A stretch of 64,000 nt of DNA from JAANXG01 sp034520625. Lineage in GTDB: Bacteria; Pseudomonadota; Gammaproteobacteria; Arenicellales; JAANXG01. The stretch lies in the NCBI GenBank assembly GCA_034520625.1, contig JAXHNI010000002.1, forward strand, positions 62,001-126,000, read 5' to 3'. Every line of letters begins with the position of its first letter. The stretch's first letter is position 1. Shown one piece after another: positions 57,278-64,000 of this stretch. A program made the position numbers and the translations under genes. The notes beneath the pieces are model-generated. The model was not told where the DNA came from. It searched no databases and worked only from the letters and a program-made list of their open reading frames with translations.

Positions 57278-57893
57278 GACGGTCCATATCGTGGATGACG
57301 ACGAGGCGGTGCGAAAGTCGCTGGCCCTGTTGCTGCATGCTTCCGATCTGCTAACGCGCCAGTACGACGGCGCCCTCCAGTTCCTCAGCGACTACGAGCC
57401 ATGCAAGCCGGAATGCCTGTTGCTGGACCTGCGCATGCCCGGCATGGACGGCCTGGCGTTGCAGCGCGAGCTGCGATCGCGCGGCTTGAGCATCCCCACC
57501 ATCTTCCTCAGCGGCCACGGCGACATCTCCATCGCCGTGCGGGCTTTGCGGGAAGGCGCCCTGGATTACCTCGAAAAACCCTTCAACAACGATGAACTCG
57601 TGGACCGCGTACGTGCCTGTATACGAACCGATTTCGAGCGGGAACAGGAACGGGCCAACCAGCAGACGTGCCGCGAACGGCTGGCGGCGCTGACCGTACG
57701 GGAGCGAGAGGTGGTGGACCAGCTCCTGCAGGGGAAAATCAACAAGGTAGTCGCCGCCGAGCTGGGCATCAGCACCCGCACCGTCGAATCCCACCGGGCC
57801 CGCATCATGAAGAAGCTGGACGTCAACGCTTTATCCGACCTTTTCAAGCTCGTCCTGGCCGCAGAAGGGCGAAGTGAGGCGGATCGCAACTGA
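57267..57893 (+). CDS. FixJ/NarL-type response regulator
   Basis: A 208-residue regulator. Receiver: acidic pocket IVDDDEAVRKSL, phospho-acceptor Asp54 in LLLDLRMPGMDGLALQ, Ser82 in TIFLSGHGD, and Lys104 in DYLEKPFNN. Residues 140-200 are a LuxR-type helix-turn-helix (LTVREREVVDQLLQGKINKV, GISTRTVESHRARIMKKL). ATG 57267 overlaps the kinase end by 11 bp. It probably activates nearby genes in response to the PAS kinase; no operator was recognised. Confidence 0.92.
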   Translation: MTVETVHIVDDDEAVRKSLALLLHASDLLTRQYDGALQFLSDYEPCKPECLLLDLRMPGMDGLALQRELRSRGLSIPTIFLSGHGDISIAVRALREGALDYLEKPFNNDELVDRVRACIRTDFEREQERANQQTCRERLAALTVREREVVDQLLQGKINKVVAAELGISTRTVESHRARIMKKLDVNALSDLFKLVLAAEGRSEADRN

Positions 57894-58012
57894 CGCGCGC
57901 CCCGTTGTAAACCCACGCCGTTATCGCCGTGGACGCGGTGCACCAGCCGGCCGGCATGTCGCTTCGGCGAGTATGGCTGCCGGCAGCTTGCCGACCGGAT
58001 AGCGGTCCCCCA

Positions 58013-58276
58013 TCAGGCGTCCCCGCCTCCGGCCCGCAGCTTCTCGTCGAGGTATTGAACGCACCCGGACAGTGACGACAGCCTGGGGTAGTCGATCTCC
58101 GATATATGGATCCCGAGCTTCTTGTCGAGGTCCATCATCAGGGCCAGGTAATCCATGGAATCGAAGTCGAACTGGTCGCGGAAGCTCCTGTCCGGGTCAA
58201 TGGCGGCGGGATCGACTTCGGGCGTGACATCGGAAAGCGACTGGCGGACGGTTTGCTCGATCTCGGTTTTCTTCAT
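58013..58276 (-). CDS. Acyl carrier protein
   Basis: An 87-residue acidic protein with the phosphopantetheine site DQFDFDSMDYLALMMDLDKK; Ser40 is the attachment residue. The DFDSMD form and the LGIHISEIDYPRLSSLSGCV tail match discrete ACPs used outside fatty acid synthesis. It begins 6 bp after a remnant of an AMP-forming acyl ligase, the usual loading partner of such carrier proteins. Confidence 0.87.
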   Translation of the reverse strand: MKKTEIEQTVRQSLSDVTPEVDPAAIDPDRSFRDQFDFDSMDYLALMMDLDKKLGIHISEIDYPRLSSLSGCVQYLDEKLRAGGGDA

Positions 58277-58281
58277 GACAC

Positions 58282-58413
58282 CTATTCTACCTCCAGCGTG
58301 GACACATCACCTTCCGGCGTTCCGAGCTCGCGAGCCTTGAGAATCCGGCGCACTATCTTGCCGGAACGGTTCTTCGGCAGGGTTTCACGGAACGCGATCC
58401 GTCTCGGCGCCAT
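58282..58413 (-). pseudogene. C-terminal remnant of an AMP-forming acyl-CoA/acetyl-CoA ligase
   Basis: Forty-three residues in frame to TAG: RRIAFRETLPKNRSGKIVRR then ILKARELGTPEGDVSTLEVE. LPKNRSGKIVRRIL is the A10 motif of adenylate-forming enzymes, containing the Lys essential for adenylation. The remaining 500 or more residues are absent: upstream DNA (58414-58527) does not code for family sequence, and the ligase/GNAT gene starts at 58579 on the other strand. A deletion has removed most of the gene. Confidence 0.72.
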
Positions 58414-58578
58414 CCGCCGGCACCGACTTTCCAATGATCTTGTCCTGCATGGCGGGTCTCAGGTTGTAGACTATGGGCACTTGCCGCACACTGGCCGCTT
58501 CATGGCCGGGCGTTCTCCACTGCGGCGGTGTACTCGACAGGAGTCGTCACCGCCACTGAACCTGGAACATACAAGCGA

Positions 58579-61263
58579 ATGACCATACGGAACCTCGACT
58601 ATCTGTTCAAACCGTCATCCGTGGCGTTGATCGGAGCCAGTACGCAGTCCGGATCCGTCGGTGCCGTGCTGGCGCACAATCTTATCAGCGCGGATTTCGG
58701 CGGCCCCATCATGCCGGTGAACCCCAAGTACAAGGCGGTGCACGGCGTTACCACCTACCCCGACATCGACAGCCTGCCCACCACACCGGATCTCGGCATC
58801 ATCGCCACGCCCGCCGACACGGTTCCGGACATCATCACACAGCTCGGGCGCCGGGGCACGCGGGCGGCGGTGGTCATCAGCGCGGGATTCTCGGAGTCCG
58901 GGGACGAGGACGGCCGCGCGCTGCAACAGGAAATGCTGGATGCAGCCCGGCCGCATACGCTGCGCATCATCGGGCCCAACTGCCTCGGCATTATCCTGCC
59001 CGGCACCGGACTCAATGCCAGTTTCTCTCACCTCGCGCCAGAGACGGGACACCTCGCCTTCGTGACCCAGTCGGGGGCCATCGTCACTTCCATTGTCGAT
59101 TGGGCTCGCAACCACGGAATCGGGTTCTCGCACCTGATCTCCCTGGGCAACATGTCGGATGTCGACTTCGGCGATACCCTCGACTACCTGGCCAATGACA
59201 GCCGCGCTTCGGCCATACTGCTTTACATCGAGTCCATCAGCAGCGCACGCAAGTTCATGTCGGCGGCCCGGGCCGCCGCCCGCAGCAAGCCCGTCATCGT
59301 GGTGAAGGCCGGACGGCATGCCGAGGGCGCACGCGCCGCCGCCTCCCACACCGGCGCCCTGGCCGGCGCCGACGAGGTCTACGATGCCGCCTTCCGACGC
59401 GCCGGTATGCTGCGCGTTTTCAGCCTGACCGAGCTGTTCGATGCCGCCGCCACCCTTTCCATGACCTGGCGGGCCAGCGGCGACCGGCTGGCGATCCTGA
59501 CCAACGGCGGCGGCATCGGCGTGCTCGCCACCGACGCGGTCATCGACGAGGGCGCACGCCTGGTTGAGCTCGAGCCGGAGACCCTGGACAAGCTGGACGA
59601 GGTGCTCCCGGCGACCTGGTCCCACGGCAACCCGGTGGACATCGTCGGCGATGCGCCGGGCAGCCGCTACGCCGACGCGCTGCGGGTGCTGTGCGCCGAC
59701 AAGAACATCGACGGTATCCTGGTTCTCAACTGCCCCACCGCCGTCGCATCCAGCGTCGAGGCGGCGCAGGCGGTTGTGGAAGTAGCCGAGACGGGCAAGT
59801 GCCGCAACCTGCTGACGAGCTGGGTGGGTGAAAGCACTGCCGAAGAGGCGCGGCAGCTGTTCCGTGAAAACCGTATTCCGACTTACGACACCCCCGAGCA
59901 GGCGGTGCGGGCGTTCATGTACCTGGTGGACTACAAGCGCAATCAGGAAACCCTGATGGAGACGCCGCCGTCTGTGCCGGAAGACTTCTCTCCGGATGTC
60001 GAACGCGCCCGCGCGGTCGTCCAGGAGGCATTGAGCGAAGAGCGCGAGTGGCTGATGGAGCACGAAGCCAAAGAGGTGCTGACAGCTTACGGCATCCCCA
60101 CGTCCAGCACCCGGCTCGCCGAGACACCGCGGGATGCCGCGTCGGCGGCGGCACAGATCGGCGGCGCGGTGGCGCTCAAGATCGCGTCCCCGGACATCAC
60201 CCACAAGACTGATGTCGGCGGCGTGGTCCTGGACCTCCTCGGCCCGGCCGCGGTGAGGGAAGCGGCACAGGACATGATGGACCGGGTCAGGGAGGCGAAA
60301 CCGGATGCCCGGGTTACCGGATTCACCGTGCAGCCGATGATTCACCGTCCGGGTGCATACGAGTTGATCATCGGCCTCGTCGAAGATGCGCAGTTCGGCC
60401 CCGTCATCCTGTTCGGCCACGGCGGCACCGCGGTGGAGGTGGTCAAGGACAAGGCCGTGGGCCTGCCGCCCCTCAACATGCGCCTGGCGCGGGAAATCAT
60501 GTCACGCACCCGCATTTACAACCAGCTCCGCGGCCATCCCCGCGCCGAAGCGGTGGACCTGGATGCCATCGCCCTGACGCTGATCCGAACGGCCCAGATC
60601 GCCGTGGATATTCCGGAAGTCGACGAGCTCGATATCAATCCGCTGCTGGCGGACACCTTCGGAGTGGTCGCCCTCGACGCGCGCGTCAAGGTCAAGCGCG
60701 ACAACCGGGGTGGAACCGGCCGGCTGGCCATTCGCCCGTACCCGAAAGAACTGGAAGAGAACATCCCGCTGGGGGACGGCAGCAGCCTCTGGTTGAGGCC
60801 CATACGGCCCGAGGACGAGCCGGCGCTGCGCGCTGCGTTTGCGAAGCTGACGCCGCGGGAGGTTCAACTGCGCTTCTTCGCTCCAATGAAAACGCTCTCC
60901 CACATGGCGGCATCGCGCTTCTCGCAGATCGACTATGACCGCGAGATGGCATTGATTCTCACTGAGCACGGTATTCCGGGAAAGACCGAGATCTACGGTG
61001 TGGTTCGCCTCATCGCGGATCCGGACAACGAAAGCGCCGAGTACGCAATCATCGTGCGCCATGACATGACCGGCCAGGGCCTCGGTATTTATCTCATGCG
61101 CCGGATTATCGACTATGCCCGCGACCGGGGAATCGGCGAGATCTACGGCGACGTGCTGCGCGAGAACGACACCATGCTGAAGGTCTGCGATATATTCGGC
61201 TTCACCCAGTCGAACATCACCGACGAGCCGACCCAGGTCCGCGTGACGTTGAAGTTGACCTGA
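58579..61263 (+). CDS. ADP-forming acyl-CoA ligase/GNAT acetyltransferase fusion (Pat-like)
   Basis: An 894-residue protein. CoA-binding domain with SVALIGASTQSGSVGAVLAH; two ligase flavodoxin-like domains with the phospho-His loop AASHTGALAGADEVYDAAFR; ATP-grasp domain from about residue 490 (EHEAKEVLTAYGIPTSSTRL; ALKIASPDITHKTDVGGVVL); then a C-terminal GNAT domain from residue 735, with acetyl-CoA loop VRHDMTGQGLGIYLMRRIID. This is the architecture of the protein lysine acetyltransferase Pat/PatZ, where the ligase part is regulatory. ATG 58579 is preferred to a GTG 17 codons upstream. Confidence 0.9.
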   Translation: MTIRNLDYLFKPSSVALIGASTQSGSVGAVLAHNLISADFGGPIMPVNPKYKAVHGVTTYPDIDSLPTTPDLGIIATPADTVPDIITQLGRRGTRAAVVISAGFSESGDEDGRALQQEMLDAARPHTLRIIGPNCLGIILPGTGLNASFSHLAPETGHLAFVTQSGAIVTSIVDWARNHGIGFSHLISLGNMSDVDFGDTLDYLANDSRASAILLYIESISSARKFMSAARAAARSKPVIVVKAGRHAEGARAAASHTGALAGADEVYDAAFRRAGMLRVFSLTELFDAAATLSMTWRASGDRLAILTNGGGIGVLATDAVIDEGARLVELEPETLDKLDEVLPATWSHGNPVDIVGDAPGSRYADALRVLCADKNIDGILVLNCPTAVASSVEAAQAVVEVAETGKCRNLLTSWVGESTAEEARQLFRENRIPTYDTPEQAVRAFMYLVDYKRNQETLMETPPSVPEDFSPDVERARAVVQEALSEEREWLMEHEAKEVLTAYGIPTSSTRLAETPRDAASAAAQIGGAVALKIASPDITHKTDVGGVVLDLLGPAAVREAAQDMMDRVREAKPDARVTGFTVQPMIHRPGAYELIIGLVEDAQFGPVILFGHGGTAVEVVKDKAVGLPPLNMRLAREIMSRTRIYNQLRGHPRAEAVDLDAIALTLIRTAQIAVDIPEVDELDINPLLADTFGVVALDARVKVKRDNRGGTGRLAIRPYPKELEENIPLGDGSSLWLRPIRPEDEPALRAAFAKLTPREVQLRFFAPMKTLSHMAASRFSQIDYDREMALILTEHGIPGKTEIYGVVRLIADPDNESAEYAIIVRHDMTGQGLGIYLMRRIIDYARDRGIGEIYGDVLRENDTMLKVCDIFGFTQSNITDEPTQVRVTLKLT

Positions 61264-61296
61264 GCCTGGTGCCGGACTCAGGCCCGGCGCACCGGT

Positions 61297-62388
61297 CTAG
61301 GATTTCCCGCCGAACCAGCCCTTGCGGCGGAAGAAATACAGCATCCCCACCGCCACCAGTATCATGAGTCCCAGAACGAAGGGATAGCCGAGGTACCAGT
61401 TCAGCTCGGGCATATTCAGCGGCGACGCATCCGGATCGAAATTCATGCCGTAGACGCCCGCGATGAAGCTCAGGGGAATGAAGATCGTCGCGATGATGGT
61501 CAGCACCTTCATCACTTCGTTCATCTTGTTGGACAGGCTGGACAGGTATAAATCCGTCAACCCCGCCGCCCGCTCCCGGAACGTTTCCAGGATATCGACG
61601 ATCTGGATGACGTGGTCGTGGCAGTCGCGCAGGAACAGCCGTGTCTCGTCCCGGATGAACGGCATCTCCCCGGACAGGTCGCGCAGGGCCTCCCTGAACG
61701 GCCAGATCTCGTGCCGCAGCACCTGGAAATCGCGCTTCAGGGCATGTATCTGCTCGACGGTATGGTTCTCGGGGTCGGCGACCACACTGTCCTCTGCATC
61801 GTTCAATTTCTCGCTGTAGTGTTCCAGCACCGGAAAATACGCATCGACAACGGCGTCGATCAGGGCATAGGCGAGGTAGTCGACGCCCATGAACCGGATC
61901 CGTGTCCCGCCCTTGCGGATTCGCTCACGCACGGGCTCCAGGCAGTCCCCGGGTCTTTCCTGGAACGAGACCACGAACCTGTCCCCCAGGAACAGGCTCA
62001 CCTGCTCCATGTCCAGGGCATCGTTCCGGACGCTCACCATGCGGGTCACCACGAAGATATTCTCGTCGTACGCTTCCGCTTTCGGCCGGTGCCGCGTGTT
62101 CAGCACGTCCTCCAGGGCCAGCGCATGAAGACCGAAGATCTCACCCAGTTCTCTGAGCAGCCCCGCGTCCCCGAGACCGTCCACGTTCACCCACACCACC
62201 GGGTAGTCGCGGACGTACGAGTTGATTTCCTCCGCCTCGTCCAGGGTCCGCTCCACCAGACGGGTCTGGTCGTAGGCCATCACGCTGATCACGGGGACCG
62301 GCGCCCCTTCGGGCTCGATCAGCGACCCGGGCGCGTTCGCCCGGTGGACGACTTTTTTCTGGCTGAAAAGCCTGTGCCGGGTGTTCAT
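61297..62388 (-). CDS. corA: CorA-family Mg2+/Co2+ transporter
   Basis: A 363-residue inner-membrane channel protein. A large soluble N domain (VWVNVDGLGDAGLLRELGEI; ALEDVLNTRHRPKAEAYDEN) is followed by two C-terminal helices. The first ends in FIAGVYGMNFDPDASP, with the GMN selectivity motif; the second is YPFVLGLMILVAVGMLYFFR, with a basic end. ATG 62388 (MNTRHRLFSQKKVVH) is preferred over a codon 9 bp upstream. Convergent with the Pat-like gene. Confidence 0.92.
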   Translation of the reverse strand: MNTRHRLFSQKKVVHRANAPGSLIEPEGAPVPVISVMAYDQTRLVERTLDEAEEINSYVRDYPVVWVNVDGLGDAGLLRELGEIFGLHALALEDVLNTRHRPKAEAYDENIFVVTRMVSVRNDALDMEQVSLFLGDRFVVSFQERPGDCLEPVRERIRKGGTRIRFMGVDYLAYALIDAVVDAYFPVLEHYSEKLNDAEDSVVADPENHTVEQIHALKRDFQVLRHEIWPFREALRDLSGEMPFIRDETRLFLRDCHDHVIQIVDILETFRERAAGLTDLYLSSLSNKMNEVMKVLTIIATIFIPLSFIAGVYGMNFDPDASPLNMPELNWYLGYPFVLGLMILVAVGMLYFFRRKGWFGGKS

Positions 62389-62432
62389 CGACGACACCGC
62401 CGGAAGGCCACCGCCGCCCCCCGGCGACCGGT

Positions 62433-63455
62433 TCAGGCGGCCGCTTCCATGGAACGGCTGTATTCACCGCTGCGGGCCGCGCTGTTGAGGCGGGCGCGCT
62501 CGTACAGCGCGGCCTGGGCGCGGGCGGCGTTGGCCGGATCCCCTTTCCATGCCTTGAGGGCGGTCTCCTGCAGGGCTCGGCCGTAAGAGAAGCTCAGGAC
62601 CCAGGGCCGGTGCGGCTGCTGGTTGATGGCGTTGAGATTGGCCGTCGCCTCTTCGGGGGTCTGGCCGCCGGACAGGAAATTGATGGTCGGTACCGCTGCC
62701 GGCGTGGTGCGCCGCAAAATCCTGAGCGTCTGCTCGGCGACTTCTTCGGGTCCCGCCTGGTGGGAGTGCTCTTTTCCGGACACCACCATGTTCGGCTTGA
62801 GGACCATATGCTCCAGGGCCACGCGGTGGCGGTGCAGGGCATGGAACACTTCATGCTGGACCGCCTCGGTGACCTCGGCACAGCGCTCGATGCTGTGACC
62901 GCCGTCCATCAGCACCTCGGGCTCGACGATGGGCACGATACCCAGTTCCTGGCAGACCGCGGCATAGCGGGCCAGGACCTCGGCGTTGGTTTCCACGGCG
63001 AGCCGGCTCGGGAGCGTGTCGGATACGTTGTAGACGCAGCGCCACTTGGCAAAGCGCGCACCCTGCTCCTTGTAGCCCCGCAGCCGTTCTTCCAGGCCGT
63101 CGAGTCCCCTGGTGATCTCGTCGCCGGGGGCCCCGGCCAGGGGACCCTTGCCCTTGTCCACCTTGATGCCGGGCACCACGCCCTGCCTGGCGGCGAGCGC
63201 GGGCAGCAGCATCCCGTCTTCGGTTTTCTGGCCGAGCGTTTCCTCGAACATGATCACACCGCTGATGAACTCGCCGATGCCCTCCGTCGACAGCATCAGG
63301 GCGCGATAGTCCCGGCGATTCTCCTCGGTGGATTCCACGTCGATGGCTTTCATCCGTTTCGCCATGGTGGGATTGCTCTCGTCGGCGGCGAGTATGCCCT
63401 TGCCGCTCCGGGCCAGTTCCTCGACAGTCGCCTGCAGCTCGTCTTGTACGCTCAT
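62433..63455 (-). CDS. Class I fructose-bisphosphate aldolase
   Basis: A 340-residue glycolytic/gluconeogenic aldolase that uses a Schiff-base lysine. GKGILAADESNPTMAKRMKA is the typical N-terminal signature, ALEHMVLKPNMVVSGKEHSH contains the Schiff-base Lys, and TINFLSGGQTPEEATANLNA the phosphate-binding end. ATG 63455 is chosen because it starts MSVQDELQATVEEL and lies 7 bp after ggagg. Class I enzymes of this eukaryote-like length are common in Proteobacteria. Confidence 0.92.
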   Translation of the reverse strand: MSVQDELQATVEELARSGKGILAADESNPTMAKRMKAIDVESTEENRRDYRALMLSTEGIGEFISGVIMFEETLGQKTEDGMLLPALAARQGVVPGIKVDKGKGPLAGAPGDEITRGLDGLEERLRGYKEQGARFAKWRCVYNVSDTLPSRLAVETNAEVLARYAAVCQELGIVPIVEPEVLMDGGHSIERCAEVTEAVQHEVFHALHRHRVALEHMVLKPNMVVSGKEHSHQAGPEEVAEQTLRILRRTTPAAVPTINFLSGGQTPEEATANLNAINQQPHRPWVLSFSYGRALQETALKAWKGDPANAARAQAALYERARLNSAARSGEYSRSMEAAA

Positions 63456-63557
63456 TGGTTCCTCCATCGGATCACGGTCAAGCATTTCCGGACATTATAA
63501 ACACCCGGTCCAGTGCCGGGGGCTTTTGGCCGTTTTGAGTGCCCGCGTGATCCGGGA

Positions 63558-63669
63558 GGCCGGTGCCGGGGACCGTCCCCCCAGGGCTGTCGAAAACAGG
63601 GATGTTTGAGCCAGAGCGTACAAGGATGTATTTACAGCGACCCTAGGGGATGGTCCCCGGCACCGGCCC
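63558..63669. repeat. 112-bp palindromic element, copy 2 (inverted)
   Basis: Arms 63558-63586 (ggccggtgccggggaccg then tccccccaggg) and 63641-63669 pair with few mismatches. The 54-bp centre (63587-63640), read on the minus strand, is nearly the same as that of copy 1. It lies between the aldolase promoter side and the stress-protein gene. Confidence 0.85.
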
Positions 63670-63705
63670 AATCCTCGACGCTGGTGGTGTTCAAACCGGG
63701 CTACA

Positions 63706-64000
63706 TTAGTGAGACATCAACACCGGTATGGTCATGGCTTCCAGCAGCGAGCGCGTTGCCCCGCCCAGGATCAGCTCCCGGTAGCGGGAATGGCCGTAGG
63801 CGCCCATAACGATCAGGTCGGCCTGCTGGTCCGCGGCCCGGGACAGCAGCACCTCCCCCACCGCGATATCCTCGGCCTCAACGTGCACCGCCTCGGCCTT
63901 GACGTTGTGCCGCGCAAGGTGATGCGAAATGTCCGCACCCGGGACCTCACCTTCTCCGGACGGGCCGCGCTGGGGGTTGATGGACAGGACCCGGACGGCC
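63706..64000 (-). CDS. Universal stress protein (UspA) domain, C-terminal part
   Basis: The last 97 codons of a gene that runs off the right edge. The end, LLSRAADQQADLIVMGAYGH then SRYRELILGGATRSLLEAMT, is the UspA ATP-binding motif (G-x2-G-H...G-(S/T)-R-S...). The visible part starts AVRVLSINPQRG, probably the beginning of the second half of a one- or two-domain protein. It would act in stress adaptation in the cytoplasm. Confidence 0.85.
   Translation of the reverse strand, partial: AVRVLSINPQRGPSGEGEVPGADISHHLARHNVKAEAVHVEAEDIAVGEVLLSRAADQQADLIVMGAYGHSRYRELILGGATRSLLEAMTIPVLMSH

Noticed and set aside
58615..60420. Open frame of 601 codons opposite the ligase/GNAT gene
   Set aside because: Shadow of a well-supported gene; rich in His/Arg/Gly as expected for antisense reading.
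1..64000. tRNA, rRNA or phage attachment sites
   Set aside because: I looked for cloverleaf sequence with ggttcraatcc-type arms and for rRNA cores and saw none; the island edges show no direct repeats that I can support.

Overview
The window is one contiguous piece of a GC-rich bacterial chromosome, most likely a gammaproteobacterium. The basis is indirect: a potABCD-type polyamine transporter, a cyanide-insensitive-type bd oxidase, gammaproteobacterial-style extragenic palindromes (gtcgggc...gcccgac) and the interspersed ttgcgaggagcgaagcgac-type repeat. No rRNA, tRNA or CRISPR was found, so I do not name a genus.

Layout. 1-9 kb: end of a nitrilase-family gene, tspO, an RhlE-like RNA helicase, then a compact glycosyltransferase cluster (five enzymes) that encloses a small Tat-exported protein and is followed by an MFS transporter. 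9-16.5 kb: housekeeping and accessory genes (a dihydrolipoyl-dehydrogenase-like flavoprotein, a NYN/LOTUS RNA-binding protein, metY, a frameshifted SGNH hydrolase, DUF423, an SpmA/SpmB fusion, a secreted fasciclin protein). 16.6-22.3 kb: a polyamine ABC transporter operon followed by a second nitrilase-family hydrolase, a 2OG-Fe(II) oxygenase and a CopG-like antitoxin remnant. 22.4-26.1 kb: a polytopic membrane protein, DUF2304 and two intact glycosyltransferases.

From about 26.2 to 45 kb base composition becomes visibly more A+T-rich and nearly every gene is broken. This is a surface-polysaccharide island on the minus strand: several GT2/GT4 glycosyltransferases, three sulfotransferase-like P-loop proteins, a UDP-sulfoquinovose synthase homologue, a second NAD-dependent epimerase, a double methyltransferase and a membrane protein. 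Proteins can be followed across frames with family motifs intact, so the damage is mostly short indels. Either the island is decaying recently or this stretch is poorly assembled. An IS630 element lies inside it, and at 45.6-49.4 kb an IS1380-type element is split by a complete IS21-type element with a 6-bp target duplication. Read together, the genes predict a sulfated or sulfoquinovose-containing, methylated glycan.

49.4-51.7 kb holds a small gene set I do not recognise as a described system: an acyl carrier protein, a frameshifted alpha/beta-hydrolase-like protein and a short P450-like protein that keeps the haem-cysteine motif but in which I cannot find the ExxR motif. Then come cydX-like/cydB/cydA, an alpha/beta hydrolase, a PAS sensor kinase with a FixJ-type regulator, a second acyl carrier protein beside the last 43 codons of a lost AMP-forming acyl-CoA ligase, a 911-residue-frame acyl-CoA ligase (ADP-forming)/GNAT fusion, corA, a class I fructose-bisphosphate aldolase, and a universal stress protein cut by the window end.

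A 112-bp palindromic element is present twice (12.9 and 63.6 kb). Its 54-bp centre is nearly identical in the two copies, but the 29-bp arms differ between copies while remaining complementary within each copy; a solitary arm lies at 2.55 kb.
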